A DNA stretch of 64,000 nucleotides, taken from the NCBI RefSeq assembly GCF_000447295.1, contig NZ_KE650771.1:4912989-4976988 (forward strand), in the 5' to 3' direction. Below the pieces are notes generated by a model. It had not been told where the DNA came from. It made no database searches and was given only the letters and a program-made list of their open reading frames with translations. Source of the DNA: Fischerella sp. PCC 9431 (lineage in GTDB: Bacteria; Cyanobacteriota; Cyanobacteriia; Cyanobacteriales; Nostocaceae). Both the position numbers and the translations under genes were made by a program. Positions 9,312-18,090 of the stretch are shown here, piece after piece. Position 1 is the first letter of the stretch; each line of letters begins with the position of its first letter.

Positions 9312-10385
9312 ATGGACACTCTACCTTCTGTTTTAGTGATCGATGATGAACCGGATAACTTCGACGTTGTTGAAACGTTACTAGATGGTGAAAACTATCA
9401 GCTACACTACGCTCCTAGTGGTCAACAAGCCCTTGATCGCCTCGATAGTTTTCAGCCTGATGTAATTTTGCTGGATGTGATGATGCCCGATCTAGATGGG
9501 ATGGAAGTTTGTCGGCGCATCAAAGCTGATCCACAATGGCAGGCAGTTCCAATTATTATGGTAACGGCATTAACTGCAAAAGAAGACCTAGCTCAATGTT
9601 TAGCTGCGGGTGCAGACGACTTCATTAGTAAACCTGTTAACCGTATAGAGTTAAGAGCCAGAATTCATTCTATGTTGCGGATTAAGCAGCAGTACGATAG
9701 TGTCCGAGACTTGCTCAAACTGCGAGAAGACATGGTTAACATGATTGTCCATGACTTGCGAAATCCCCTGGCTAGTATTGTTCTATCGACTGAAATTCTG
9801 CGGATTCCTGGTTTGTCACCCGAAAAGCAGCAACAAAGGATCGAGGAAATTGTCAACGCTGGACAACAATTACAATCGTTGATCGATAGCTTGCTGATCA
9901 TGGCAAAGTTAGAATCTGGCAAAATGTCTCTCAACTACACAGAAGTAGACCTGAGCGCACTTTGTATTTCAGCTGTGGCAGATATTGAAGCGATCGCTGC
10001 TCAAAAAAATCTCACTCTTGCAAGTGAACTACCTAAACCTGGTGGAGTTGTGAAAGTAGATGTAGCGATCTTTCGGCGAGTTTTAGATAATTTGCTTTCC
10101 AATGCGATTAAGTTCTCGCCGTCAAACTCTCAAGTCATTCTACGAGCAGAGCATTTGAAAAGAGGCGCTAAAGTGCAAGTTATCGATTCAGGTCCCGGAG
10201 TCAGTAAAGACTTACGACAAAGAATTTTCGAGAAATATGAGACTGGAAATCTACTTCAAGATGTTTCACAAATTGGTTTAGGATTAGCTTTCTGCAAAAT
10301 GGCGATCAATGCACATCACGGTATTATCACTGTTGAAGACAATCATCCACAAGGTAGTGTCTTTACAGTATTACTTGAATCCTAA
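9312..10385 (+). CDS. Response regulator-histidine kinase (REC-HisKA-HATPase)
   Basis: The product (about 357 residues) has an N-terminal receiver (VLVIDDEPDNFDVVETLL, phosphoacceptor in DVILLDVMMPDLDG, Lys in DFISKPVN). A HisKA domain follows with His in MIVHDLRNPLASIV, then HATPase_c with N box LDNLLSNAIKFSPS and GLGLAFCKMAI. It has no sensor or membrane segment, so it is an intermediate relay: the receiver likely takes phosphate from, or is controlled by, the hybrid kinase 13 bases upstream. The ATG at 9312 is preferred over the TTG immediately before it. No DNA-binding output domain lies nearby, so the final target is not visible. Confidence 0.92.
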   Translation: MDTLPSVLVIDDEPDNFDVVETLLDGENYQLHYAPSGQQALDRLDSFQPDVILLDVMMPDLDGMEVCRRIKADPQWQAVPIIMVTALTAKEDLAQCLAAGADDFISKPVNRIELRARIHSMLRIKQQYDSVRDLLKLREDMVNMIVHDLRNPLASIVLSTEILRIPGLSPEKQQQRIEEIVNAGQQLQSLIDSLLIMAKLESGKMSLNYTEVDLSALCISAVADIEAIAAQKNLTLASELPKPGGVVKVDVAIFRRVLDNLLSNAIKFSPSNSQVILRAEHLKRGAKVQVIDSGPGVSKDLRQRIFEKYETGNLLQDVSQIGLGLAFCKMAINAHHGIITVEDNHPQGSVFTVLLES

Positions 10386-10488
10386 TTAATTCCTCATCCA
10401 CAAATCAGAATTTTGTAGTCAGTTTATCTTCTACTTTTTTCAGCCTTTGTTAGCCTTCGGATATAAACCGGATAGAGGAAAATCGAGA

Positions 10489-10986
10489 TTGCTCGTGCAG
10501 AAACGTAATCTAATCTATCTATTATTGATGCTGATCTTATTAAGTATTCTTAGCTTTTCTTACATTTCACAGCGATCGCCTATAATCAGTTGTCAACCAT
10601 CAGAATTTGTTTCTCAATCAACAAGTGATAAATCCTACATTCATCCAGAAAAAATTGTAGTTGAGCCTTGGCGCGGTCGGCATCATGTGTATGCTATCTT
10701 CATGATTCCCAGTGGACACATAAATGATCATTTTCTGAAAGTGACAATAGAAGGAATGGATAGCATCTGCGGAGTCATGACATATCTTGGTCAAAACCCC
10801 ACAGATGGTATTAATGCCAAGCCAGGATATTATCTGAGCAAGGGATGGTTGCAAACTCGCATGGCTTTATGGCTCATGTTTCAAGGTAAGTATAAACAGT
10901 TAAAAGACTCAGATAATTGGATACTGGGATATACAAAAAAGCAATATCTTACCTTGCACCTACCCCATATCCCGCCTGAGAATTGA
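10489..10986 (+). CDS. Hypothetical membrane-anchored or exported protein
   Basis: I do not recognise this family. The protein has one N-terminal hydrophobic stretch (NLIYLLLMLILLSILSFSYI) followed by about 130 polar residues, so it is either anchored in the inner membrane with a periplasmic body or secreted. Two Cys residues (CQPSEF and SICGVM) could pair. The frame is open from a TTG at 10447, but AGAGGA at 10474-10479 is well spaced for the TTG at 10489, with GTG at 10495 as another choice. It follows the kinase pair by about 100 bases in the same direction. Its last codons run into a palindrome (10974-10995) that is shared with 63453-63474. Confidence 0.6.
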   Translation: MLVQKRNLIYLLLMLILLSILSFSYISQRSPIISCQPSEFVSQSTSDKSYIHPEKIVVEPWRGRHHVYAIFMIPSGHINDHFLKVTIEGMDSICGVMTYLGQNPTDGINAKPGYYLSKGWLQTRMALWLMFQGKYKQLKDSDNWILGYTKKQYLTLHLPHIPPEN

Positions 10987-10995
10987 TTCTCAGGC
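10974..10995. repeat. Dispersed palindrome, copy 1
   Basis: A 22-base hairpin with 10-base arms (starting GCCTGAGAAT) overlaps the end of the preceding gene. The same palindrome plus about 15 bases of flank recurs inverted at 63439-63474. It may also act as a terminator between convergent genes. Confidence 0.8.
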
Positions 10996-11014
10996 TAATA
11001 GTACAAGTCAATGG

Positions 11015-11050
11015 ATTTCTTAATTTTGGATTTTGAATTTTGAATTGGTA
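11015..11050. repeat. TTTTGAA-type AT-rich repeat
   Basis: The string TTTTGGATTTTGAATTTTGA followed by ATTGGTATTA overlaps the 3' end of the transaldolase-like gene. A near-identical stretch occurs at 38799-38836 downstream of the MscS gene. Confidence 0.75.
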
Positions 11051-11685
11051 TTATTTAGTCCTATACCATTTTGAGCAAACTCTTCTACTGTTTTGTGTGA
11101 TAGCTCATGAGTTGCCATTGCTTGCAACATTGCCAATGGTAAAGTCAGATGGTGCGCCCCAGCTTGTAAAGATGCTGCTGCTTCTTGGGGTGATTTGATG
11201 CTAGCGGCTAAAATCTCAACGTTACTATCAGCCAGGATACTTGCCATATCTCGTACTAAAGCAATACCATCACCCAACAAACGAGTTGCACGATTGACGT
11301 AAGCGATCGCAATTTTTGCACCTGCTTCTTTTGCTACTGCTGCTTGGGAAGCACTGTAAATTGCTGTCACTGAACATGTAATCTGGGGTGATAATTCGGC
11401 TACTACCTCAAATCCTAATGGCGTGGCTGGTATTTTCAATATTGTCTGCTCACCAATAATCTCAAAAGCCTTTTTTCCCTCTTGCACCATCCCATCAAAA
11501 TTAGAGGCTGTTAGTTGATAGTAAAGCGGCCCATTTGTCAAGGTGACTAATTTTTTCAGCGTTGACTCTGGTGGGGTATCACTTTGGGCTAAGAGGGTGG
11601 GATTTGTAGTGATCCCCTTTACCCAACCCATGCGCTTGGCAATTTCCGCTTCCGATGCGATCGCCGAGTCTAAATATAATGCCAT
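11020..11685 (-). CDS. Transaldolase / fructose-6-phosphate aldolase-like protein
   Basis: The 221-residue product matches the short transaldolase family (TalC/FSA type, about 215 residues). It has LDSA at residues 5-8, ITTNPTLLAQS, the Schiff-base Lys in TILKIPATPLGFEVV, and the CSVTAIYSASQA strand. It probably handles aldol transfer or cleavage of sugar phosphates, linking to the pentose phosphate pathway, but the substrate cannot be told from sequence. The last residues (NNTNSKFKIQN) are encoded by an AT-rich TTTTGAA repeat, so the native C-terminus was probably altered by repeat insertion. Only three bases separate it from the upstream MBL-fold gene, so both form an operon. Confidence 0.88.
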   Translation of the reverse strand: MALYLDSAIASEAEIAKRMGWVKGITTNPTLLAQSDTPPESTLKKLVTLTNGPLYYQLTASNFDGMVQEGKKAFEIIGEQTILKIPATPLGFEVVAELSPQITCSVTAIYSASQAAVAKEAGAKIAIAYVNRATRLLGDGIALVRDMASILADSNVEILAASIKSPQEAAASLQAGAHHLTLPLAMLQAMATHELSHKTVEEFAQNGIGLNNTNSKFKIQN

Positions 11686-11688
11686 AAA

Positions 11689-12468
11689 TTACACTCCTGC
11701 ACCCTTTTTCTGTAATTGCAATTCTATGCGATCGCCTGACTTAGGTTCTATCACCTGGGTAGAAAGATTATTTTTCGCCAATAACGCCCGAAATTCCTCA
11801 ATGCTTCCCTTCATTTGCAAGAAATTCGTCAAGAATCCCACAAATGTCACATCACCTCCTGCTGCTGTGGGTAGCATAACTTGGGGTTGCAACCACTGAG
11901 CTAATTCGAGAGCATTTTTTCCACCCCTGATAAATGATCCAAATATGGGTAAAGTCAAGTCAACAAGTGGAGTAATGACAACATCAATAGGCGCTGCTGC
12001 TTTGAGTGACGGAGAATGATATCCGTGTGGTTCGTAGTAAATAGTCAAGTTGCTTGGCAACTCTTTGAGGATGTAACCATTTTCTACCAAAGTGGGGCCA
12101 ATGGGCGAACCAGGAACTGCCTTAATTTCTACGCTTGTATTTAAAGTAAAGCTTTCCCCATGAGCAAGCACTGTTATTTGGGTGTAACCTAGCTGCTGTA
12201 CAACTTTCGCAGCATTAGGAGAAGCTACCACGGGAATATTCTTGTCAAGTTGTTTGAGTGTTGCTGGATGAGCATGATCTTCTAGCCCCTGAGACAGCAA
12301 GATTAAGTCAATATTTTCTGGAATCGGACGATCTTGAGTTCGATAACCTTTGAAAAACCAATCTTGATTACCAAAACTCAACTTATCTACTAGCCAAGGA
12401 TCAATCAGTATCCGTTTGTCTGCGATTTCCACTAGCCAACTGTTGCTGTCTAAATATGTTAATAGCAT
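11689..12468 (-). CDS. MBL-fold hydrolase-like protein with altered metal motif
   Basis: The 259-residue product begins as a metallo-beta-lactamase fold protein of the UlaG/YtnP-like kind (LTYLDSNSWLVEI, RILIDPWL). The metal motif is altered: the expected HxHxDH reads SQGLEDHAH, so the first two His are absent while Asp-His remains. Further candidate ligands are GYHSPS and the C-terminal PTAAGG region. It may therefore bind metal differently or be non-hydrolytic. It is the first gene of a two-gene operon with the transaldolase-like gene (3-base gap), which hints at a role in sugar-phosphate or metabolite repair. That link is inference from position only. Confidence 0.75.
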   Translation of the reverse strand: MLLTYLDSNSWLVEIADKRILIDPWLVDKLSFGNQDWFFKGYRTQDRPIPENIDLILLSQGLEDHAHPATLKQLDKNIPVVASPNAAKVVQQLGYTQITVLAHGESFTLNTSVEIKAVPGSPIGPTLVENGYILKELPSNLTIYYEPHGYHSPSLKAAAPIDVVITPLVDLTLPIFGSFIRGGKNALELAQWLQPQVMLPTAAGGDVTFVGFLTNFLQMKGSIEEFRALLAKNNLSTQVIEPKSGDRIELQLQKKGAGV

Positions 12469-13016
12469 GGTGATTACGTAACTCTAAAATAAGGTAATAA
12501 CTATATTTATTATGAATAGGACTTATCCAACTGACATACTAATAGTGTGTGTCAGATCTCAAAAATCTATTGCTCATCACCAATTTATCCAGTAGTAGCG
12601 TACCCTACAAGATATGTGACAGCTTTGACGAAACTTAGGGTTTTGGCGACAATAAACCAGTAAAAGCGAGAAAAGTTACTTAAAATTATAAAATTTTTGT
12701 TTTCCTACTTAATTTTTGCAGCGATCTATAATACTATTCAAAAAGTACCAGGGTAGTACTACTGTTGTTGAGAAAAAGCTACCAAAGTTCAAATAAGCTT
12801 TGAAAAGATTTTAAGTGTTTGTCTGTTTAGTTACACTTTAGTCTAATTATTTTCAGTAATTATCAGGTGAATATATTGCATATGAAACCTAGTATTGCAA
12901 TGGTATTTCAGTGAGATTGAAAAACTTGTTGATTATTCAGCACTAACATATTTGCAAACAGCAGTTTGCACCATTAGACGGTATCTGAAAAATTTGAATT
13001 TCTACCGAGTACATAT
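12469..13016. other. Intergenic region between divergent genes
   Basis: These 548 bases separate the MBL gene (minus) from the degenerate kinase (plus). I see no gene, tRNA or clear repeat. The stretch is AT-rich and must hold both promoters, but no convincing -35/-10 pair could be singled out. Confidence 0.6.
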
Positions 13017-14387
13017 ATGCTGAAACACGCTGACGAGTTAAAGTTGAAGATAGACTCAACTTTGCAAGAATTACCTTTGTGGGAAGTAGAAGTTGAACTG
13101 AATTTTTTCGGTAGTGACTTAGTGAAACCATTTAAAGATGAGCCTTTACTACCAGGAGTGGTGATCACTAACAATCGTCAATATGTTGGGATGATTTCAC
13201 GGCGTAGATTTTTTGAACATATGAGCCGTCCTTTCAGTTTAGAGCTATTTTTAAATCGCCCCATTGAAACCTTCCTCAACATTTTTAAAATCGAAGAAGA
13301 ATTTGTAATATCTGAAACAAGTTCTGTGATCGAGGCCACTAATTTAGCTTTGCAGCGATCGCCTGAATTTGTCTATGAGCCGATTATAGTTAAAACTGGA
13401 TCAGAAAAGTATTGCTTACTCGATTTCCAGGAGTTACTTTTAGCTTATTCTCAAATTCACGCCTTGACACTTTTTCATTTACAACAAGCACAGGAAGAGA
13501 CAAAAACACCAAACGCAGATGTTCGTGAACTCCAGCAAATCGACATTAAATTATTACATCGTGAAAAAATAACTGCTTTAAGGCAAATAGTTTCAAGTAT
13601 TGCTAATGAAATCAATAATCCTGCCAACTTTATTGCCGGAAAATTAATTCATGCTAGCCGTTATATTCAACAACTACTCCAGCTAATTAATCTATACCAA
13701 CAGCAATATCCTGAACCAACAGTAGAAATCCAAAGAGTAATTAATCAAGTAGAATTGGATAACATCACTACCGATCTTTCCAAACTCACAGATTCAATGA
13801 AAACAGGAATTGATCGGATCAGGCAATTTATCCATGCTTTACGCAATTTTTCGACTGAAGAATCTGAAAAAAAATCAGTAGATCTTCATGAAAGTATTGA
13901 TAGCACTTTGATAATTTTGCAAAGTCGTCTTAAATCTAAGACTTATGGTCAAAACATTACTGTCATTAAAGAATATGCCAAATTACCTTTGGTAGAGTGT
14001 TATCCAGGGCAAATGAATTTAGTTTTGATGAATATAATTAATTATGTAATTGACGCTTTTCCAGCAGAGAATGAGCCTTGGCTTATAGATGGAGAGAAAG
14101 ACAAAAATAGTTATTTATCCCCAACTATTCGGATTCGTACAGAACTATTAAATTCAAAGACAGTAGTAATTCGTATAGCAAATAACGCTGTGAAAATTCC
14201 CGAAAGGGTTGGTCAAAAGATTTTTGCTCCCCTTTTCAATTCTAAATCGAATGGTAAATTAACTGAATTAGAATTATCTATTAGCCATGAAATTATAGTT
14301 GAAAAACATGGTGGACAACTCGAATGTCTACCTGCGCTGGAGCAAGGTACTGAGTTTATAATAAAAATTCCAGTTATGTCTAATTGA
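13017..14387 (+). CDS. Degenerate histidine kinase (pseudokinase) with N-terminal CBS-like region
   Basis: The 456-residue protein aligns along its C-terminal 280 residues with cyanobacterial histidine kinases whose H box reads IAHEINNPxNFI. Every catalytic motif is lost. The phosphoacceptor His is Asn197 (SIANEINNPANFI). The Mg-binding Asn of the N box is Tyr343 (NIINYVIDAF). The G1 box DNGxGI reads NNAVKI (389-394). The G2 box GTGLGL reads LTELEL (415-420). The frame is intact, so it is maintained as a protein. The N-terminal 150 residues resemble a CBS-pair-type input (VVITNNRQYVGMISRRRFFE). It probably works as a binding or scaffolding partner of active kinases. Confidence 0.85.
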   Translation: MLKHADELKLKIDSTLQELPLWEVEVELNFFGSDLVKPFKDEPLLPGVVITNNRQYVGMISRRRFFEHMSRPFSLELFLNRPIETFLNIFKIEEEFVISETSSVIEATNLALQRSPEFVYEPIIVKTGSEKYCLLDFQELLLAYSQIHALTLFHLQQAQEETKTPNADVRELQQIDIKLLHREKITALRQIVSSIANEINNPANFIAGKLIHASRYIQQLLQLINLYQQQYPEPTVEIQRVINQVELDNITTDLSKLTDSMKTGIDRIRQFIHALRNFSTEESEKKSVDLHESIDSTLIILQSRLKSKTYGQNITVIKEYAKLPLVECYPGQMNLVLMNIINYVIDAFPAENEPWLIDGEKDKNSYLSPTIRIRTELLNSKTVVIRIANNAVKIPERVGQKIFAPLFNSKSNGKLTELELSISHEIIVEKHGGQLECLPALEQGTEFIIKIPVMSN

Positions 14388-14413
14388 GCATAGCAACAAT
14401 TTAGTTAATACCC

Positions 14414-14437
14414 CAATTACCAATTACCAATTACTGA
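14414..14437. repeat. CAATTAC heptamer repeat
   Basis: Three tandem copies of CAATTAC between two same-direction genes; a typical cyanobacterial short tandem repeat. Confidence 0.8.
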
Positions 14438-14480
14438 CTTAAACTGATAATATAAGTGTTCAAGCGAACATGATATAACT

Positions 14481-14729
14481 ATGTCTTCTGGCATCTACGC
14501 GATCGCACATATTGGTGATTTTAAGCTTTTTGTTGGTGAAGCCAGTAAACTGAGCCAAAAATGGCCGCCTATACTGACTCAACTTAATAGCGGTATATTT
14601 CCCCATAGTATGTTACAAGAGGTATGGAACACAGAAGGCGGTAAGCGCTACTTTTCGTTTCACACAAAAACAGAAATTATTAGCGATCGCAGTATTTTGG
14701 GTAGAGAAGAACTTTTGGCATTGGGATAA
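14481..14729 (+). CDS. Small GIY-YIG-like protein
   Basis: The 82-residue product follows the skeleton of a GIY-YIG nuclease module: GIYAIAHI at the start, FVG in place of YIG, then LSQKW, an LNSG turn, LQEVWN and KRYFSF. In active enzymes an Arg after the YIG helix is catalytic; here the site reads QKW, so Lys may replace it, and no clear metal-binding Glu is seen. It is short for the family, which has an 80-100 residue core, and has no extra DNA-binding domain. It may be a degenerate or regulatory derivative. The resemblance is by motif pattern only, so confidence in the family is moderate, while the gene itself looks real. Confidence 0.5.
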   Translation: MSSGIYAIAHIGDFKLFVGEASKLSQKWPPILTQLNSGIFPHSMLQEVWNTEGGKRYFSFHTKTEIISDRSILGREELLALG

Positions 14730-14758
14730 TATCTAATGTGCGTCATAATTTTGGGGTT

Positions 14759-14788
14759 GTACCAGACGCGATATATCGCGTCTGGTAC
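14759..14788. terminator. Perfect 30-base palindrome between convergent genes
   Basis: The palindrome is perfect over 30 bases, with GTACCAGACGCGATA as its left arm. Its core AGACGCGAT...ATCGCGTCT is the same as the REP palindromes at 56-62 kb. Placed between convergent genes it could end transcription both ways, though it lacks a T-run. Confidence 0.7.
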
Positions 14789-14792
14789 AGAT

Positions 14793-15806
14793 CTAACCAA
14801 AAATACTGCCAATAGAACGAACTAAATTCTGTGGTTGCATAGCATCGGTAGCAGCAGTGGGTTCATAACCGCAGTGAACCATACAATCTGCACACTTAGG
14901 ATTACCACTCGCACGTCCGTATTTGTTCCACTCGGTCTTTTCCATCAGTTCATTGAAAGTGGCATAATGTCCCTCATTCAACAAATAACAAGGTTTTTGC
15001 CAACCGAGAACACTGTAACTCGGACTACCCCAAGGTGAACATTCATAGTCTTTCTCACCAGTGAGAAAATCTAAAAACAGGGGATTGTGGTTAAAGTTCC
15101 AGTTTTTCTCACCTGCTTTGTAAGGAGCTAAAATTTCCCTAAATAAGGCGCGTGTTTGTTCTCGCTTGAGAAAATGTTCTTGGTCTGGCGCCCACTCATA
15201 ACTGTAACCAGGCGAAATCATCATTCCATCAATATTGAGTGTACCGAGGAAATCAAAAAACTCCTGCATTTGTTTGCGATCGACACCCTCAAACACAGTA
15301 GTGTTAGTAGTGACCCGAAATCCCTTGGCTTTAGCAGCGCGTATCGCTTGCACCGCAATGTCAAAAACACCCTTGCGATTCACACATTGATCATGCCAAT
15401 CTCGCATTCCATCCAGATGTACACTGAATGTTAAGTAAGGTGAAGGTTGAAATTTATCTAGGCTCTTTTCCAATAACAAACCATTGGTACATAAGTAAAC
15501 AAACTTTTTGCGCTCAATCAATCCCTGGACAATCTCTTCAATCTGAGGATGTAGCAGTGGTTCCCCACCAGGAATAGAAACGATGGGTGCGCCACATTCT
15601 TCGACTGCTGCAAAACACTCCTGTGGAGTTAGGTTACGCTTGAGTATTTCTGTGGGATGCTGAATTTTACCGCAACCAGTACAGGCGAGGTTGCAACGAA
15701 ATAAAGGTTCCAACATTAAAACCAAGGGGTAACGTTTCCGACCTTTTACACGTTGGGTAACTATATATTTACCGACTTCTAATGCTTGCTGTAAATTAAT
15801 AGCCAT
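14793..15806 (-). CDS. hpnH: Adenosyl-hopene transferase HpnH (radical SAM)
   Basis: The 337-residue protein is a radical SAM enzyme with the cluster motif [10 protein letters not shown] (CxxxCxxC, about residues 38-47), GGEPLLHP as the SAM-contacting motif, and a C-terminal SPASM-like Cys set ([12 protein letters not shown]). Length and motifs fit HpnH, which joins 5'-deoxyadenosyl to diploptene as the first step to extended (C35) hopanoids; these stiffen outer and thylakoid membranes. No other hopanoid gene is in the window. The start at 15806 gives the family N-terminus ([15 protein letters not shown]). It lies downstream of thrC in the same direction, but with 318 bases and two repeat arrays between them, so co-transcription is doubtful. 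Confidence 0.93.
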   Translation of the reverse strand: MAINLQQALEVGKYIVTQRVKGRKRYPLVLMLEPLFRCNLACTGCGKIQHPTEILKRNLTPQECFAAVEECGAPIVSIPGGEPLLHPQIEEIVQGLIERKKFVYLCTNGLLLEKSLDKFQPSPYLTFSVHLDGMRDWHDQCVNRKGVFDIAVQAIRAAKAKGFRVTTNTTVFEGVDRKQMQEFFDFLGTLNIDGMMISPGYSYEWAPDQEHFLKREQTRALFREILAPYKAGEKNWNFNHNPLFLDFLTGEKDYECSPWGSPSYSVLGWQKPCYLLNEGHYATFNELMEKTEWNKYGRASGNPKCADCMVHCGYEPTAATDAMQPQNLVRSIGSIFG

Positions 15807-15920
15807 GAAAGCTCACTCCCCACTCTTGGATGTAGATAATATTGTGCCGTAAGTTTGTGGTTGTAGTGAGAGATACTGGGTGAGAAGTGGAGAATTCAAA
15901 ATCTTAGACGTGGAGAGAGG

Positions 15921-15992
15921 AAGACGCGGGGATACGAAGAAGGGAAGACGCACTGACACGAAGAAGGGAAGACACAGTGATGAGGATAGAGA
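15921..15992. repeat. 24-bp tandem repeat, three copies
   Basis: Three copies of a 24-base unit starting AAGACGC and ending in GAAGAAGGG (15921-15944, 15945-15968, 15969-15992; the third is diverged). Confidence 0.8.
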
Positions 15993-16001
15993 AACTTTCA
16001 C

Positions 16002-16097
16002 CGCGTCACCGCGTCACCACGTCACCGCGTCACCGCGTCACCACGTCACCGCGTCACCGCGTCACCGCGTCACCACGTCACCGCGTCACCACGTCCC
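16002..16097. repeat. 8-bp tandem repeat, twelve copies
   Basis: Twelve consecutive octamers: CGCGTCAC interspersed with CACGTCAC at copies 3, 6 and 10, ending in CACGTCCC. The array lies just downstream of thrC and is much more GC-rich than its surroundings. No translated frame through it looks like a protein. Confidence 0.92.
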
Positions 16098-16124
16098 CTT
16101 GTCCTCTTCATTCCGCGTAGCGCT

Positions 16125-17216
16125 TTAAAATCCCATCGCCGCAGCTACAGCGTCAACTTCCGCCTCAATACCTTGTTTAAATTGACTGTTGCTGTGTTTG
16201 ATGGCTGTATCTGGGTCTTTTAAACCATTACCAGTGAGGACGCAAACCACTGTTGCACCTGTGGGAACTTGGTCTTTGACCTGTAGCAAACCTGCAACGG
16301 AAGCAGCGCTGGCTGGTTCACAGAAAATTCCTTCTTCTGATGCTAATAGACGATAGGCGTCGAGGATTTCGTCATCGGTAACAGAGTGGAAATTTCCCAT
16401 ACTGGCTGATTTGACAGCGACGGCTTTTTCCCAACTAGCAGGATTACCAATTCTAATGGCTGTGGCGAGTGTTTCGGGATGGGGTATTGGTTCCCCTTTC
16501 ACTAAAGGTGCTGCACCAGCTGCTTGGAAACCCATCATCCGGGGTAAGCGATCGCACTTCCCAATTTGATGATATTGACAAAATCCCATCCAATATGCTG
16601 TGATATTTCCGGCATTACCCACGGGAATGCACAGCCAATCGGGAGTGTTACCTAAGACATCAACAATTTCAAATGCTGCGGTTTTTTGTCCTTCTAAACG
16701 GTAAGGATTGACTGAATTCACCAAAGTGACTGGATGGGTTTCGGCCATTTCCCGGACTATTTCTAAAGCACGGTCAAAGTTACCTTTTATTGCCAGTACC
16801 TCTGCACCATATAATAGTGCCTGCGCCAATTTACCCAATGCTACATAACCATCGGGGATCAATACAAAAGCCCGCATTCCGCCACGCCGAGCATAGGCTG
16901 CTGCTGCTGCTGAGGTATTACCTGTACTAGCACAAATTACCGCCTTCGCCCCTGCTTCCTTGGCTTTGGAAATTGCCATTGTCATACCCCGGTCTTTGAA
17001 GCTACCAGTGGGGTTAAGACCGTCATATTTGACAAAAACACGTACTTGTCTGCCAATGCGTTGGGCGATCGCAGGCGCAGGAATCAAGGGAGTGTTACCC
17101 TCCAGCAGGGTGACAACTGGTGTTGTTTCGCTGACAGGCAAGTAGTCGCGATACTGCTCTATAAGTCCGGGCCAAGGTTGGCGATGAGATGTAGTTGCAG
17201 ACAGGCTCAAGGTCAC
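16125..17216 (-). CDS. thrC: Threonine synthase
   Basis: The 363-residue protein is a fold-type II PLP enzyme that converts O-phosphohomoserine to threonine. The PLP Lys is in [11 protein letters not shown] (about residue 73), [13 protein letters not shown] forms the substrate and phosphate loop, and [12 protein letters not shown] is the PLP-phosphate-binding glycine loop. Length (about 355-365) is normal for the bacterial short threonine synthase class. The C-terminal ITGNG-like segment ([14 protein letters not shown]) is also typical. The ATG at 17216 gives a family-like N-terminus. It is alone on its strand; the promoter must lie in the 434-base gap upstream, beyond a GGGTGTT heptamer array. 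Confidence 0.96.
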   Translation of the reverse strand: MTLSLSATTSHRQPWPGLIEQYRDYLPVSETTPVVTLLEGNTPLIPAPAIAQRIGRQVRVFVKYDGLNPTGSFKDRGMTMAISKAKEAGAKAVICASTGNTSAAAAAYARRGGMRAFVLIPDGYVALGKLAQALLYGAEVLAIKGNFDRALEIVREMAETHPVTLVNSVNPYRLEGQKTAAFEIVDVLGNTPDWLCIPVGNAGNITAYWMGFCQYHQIGKCDRLPRMMGFQAAGAAPLVKGEPIPHPETLATAIRIGNPASWEKAVAVKSASMGNFHSVTDDEILDAYRLLASEEGIFCEPASAASVAGLLQVKDQVPTGATVVCVLTGNGLKDPDTAIKHSNSQFKQGIEAEVDAVAAAMGF

Positions 17217-17651
17217 GAGTTTTCAGGGCTTGTTATTAAAATATTATTTGGGTGTTGGGTGTTGGGTGCTGGTTTTTGGGTGTTGGGTGTTGGGTGTTGA
17301 GTGTCGGTTGTTGAGAAACCGCTAATAAACAACACATGTCAAACTCAAACAACAAATAACCATACAACAAACAAAATTATTCGTAGAATGTCAGTTTATC
17401 GTTTTAGATGTACCTCTGGGAAGGCTTGCGCCACATTTTTTGACACTTCCAATACACCTCATACACCCTAAACATTCTAATGGCTGCAATTCCAGAGGAA
17501 CAAAGTTATCTGTAGTGTGGTCATTGAATGCACATGAAAGATCGAATTACAAGGGAAAGAAAAAAATATATATTTTTTTAATAATTCTTTAAACTTTCCT
17601 ATTATAATATCTTTGATGGTGTGAGTTAAGTTACGGGTAACTTAGTAAGCA
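17217..17651. other. Intergenic region between divergent genes, with GGGTGTT repeats
   Basis: This 435-base gap holds GGGTGTT-type heptamers (17249-17305, about seven imperfect copies) close to the thrC start and an AT-rich stretch next to the small gene at 17652. No gene or tRNA is seen. Confidence 0.75.
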
Positions 17652-17837
17652 ATGTCTACATCTAGTATTTCTGAACGCGAATCTCATACAGCTTGGGCAA
17701 CAAAGCTAGAAAAGTGTTTTAATCAAGTAGATCAGCAAGTTAAATTTATGCACTTGCAAGCAGAGGTGGATTGTCTGCTACAGCAGTTGCAGAACTTGAA
17801 AATGCAAAAATTGGCAACTGATGACACTGAAGAATAA
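17652..17837 (+). CDS. Small hypothetical coiled-coil protein
   Basis: A 61-residue acidic protein (MSTSSISERESHTAWATKLE at the start) with a predicted amphipathic helix from about residue 13 to 55; leucine spacing in LLQQLQNLKM suggests a coiled coil. I recognise no family with a known role; its soluble all-helix form suits a small regulatory or adaptor protein. It stands alone between two intergenic stretches with repeats and a MITE-like element downstream. The ATG follows an AT-rich leader without a clear Shine-Dalgarno sequence. Confidence 0.55.
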   Translation: MSTSSISERESHTAWATKLEKCFNQVDQQVKFMHLQAEVDCLLQQLQNLKMQKLATDDTEE

Positions 17838-18090
17838 CGGTATCTAAAAAAAAGCTCGCTGCTGACAAGTACTCTGTTAGAGATGCCAGTGGTATATCGC
17901 AACTTGTGGGTAGTCTACAGTTGTATTAATTGGCATTCTCTACCAGTACAGTAAACTCAGCGATTTACTGTCAGCTTACTGATCGCCGCTAACATCGATT
18001 TATTGTCAGTCTAGCGATCGCCACTAAATATTAAAAGATAGAGAATTTTACGGAAAATAAATAGTCAATTTATTAATTCACTTACCAGTA

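Noticed and set aside
12469-13016. Riboswitch or small RNA in the long gap before the pseudokinase
   Set aside because: No conserved riboswitch core or strong stem-loop with T-run could be identified by eye.
15880-16128. Open frame through the 24-bp and 8-bp arrays (Arg/His/Ser-rich product)
   Set aside because: The protein is only translated tandem repeat; no homology-like features.
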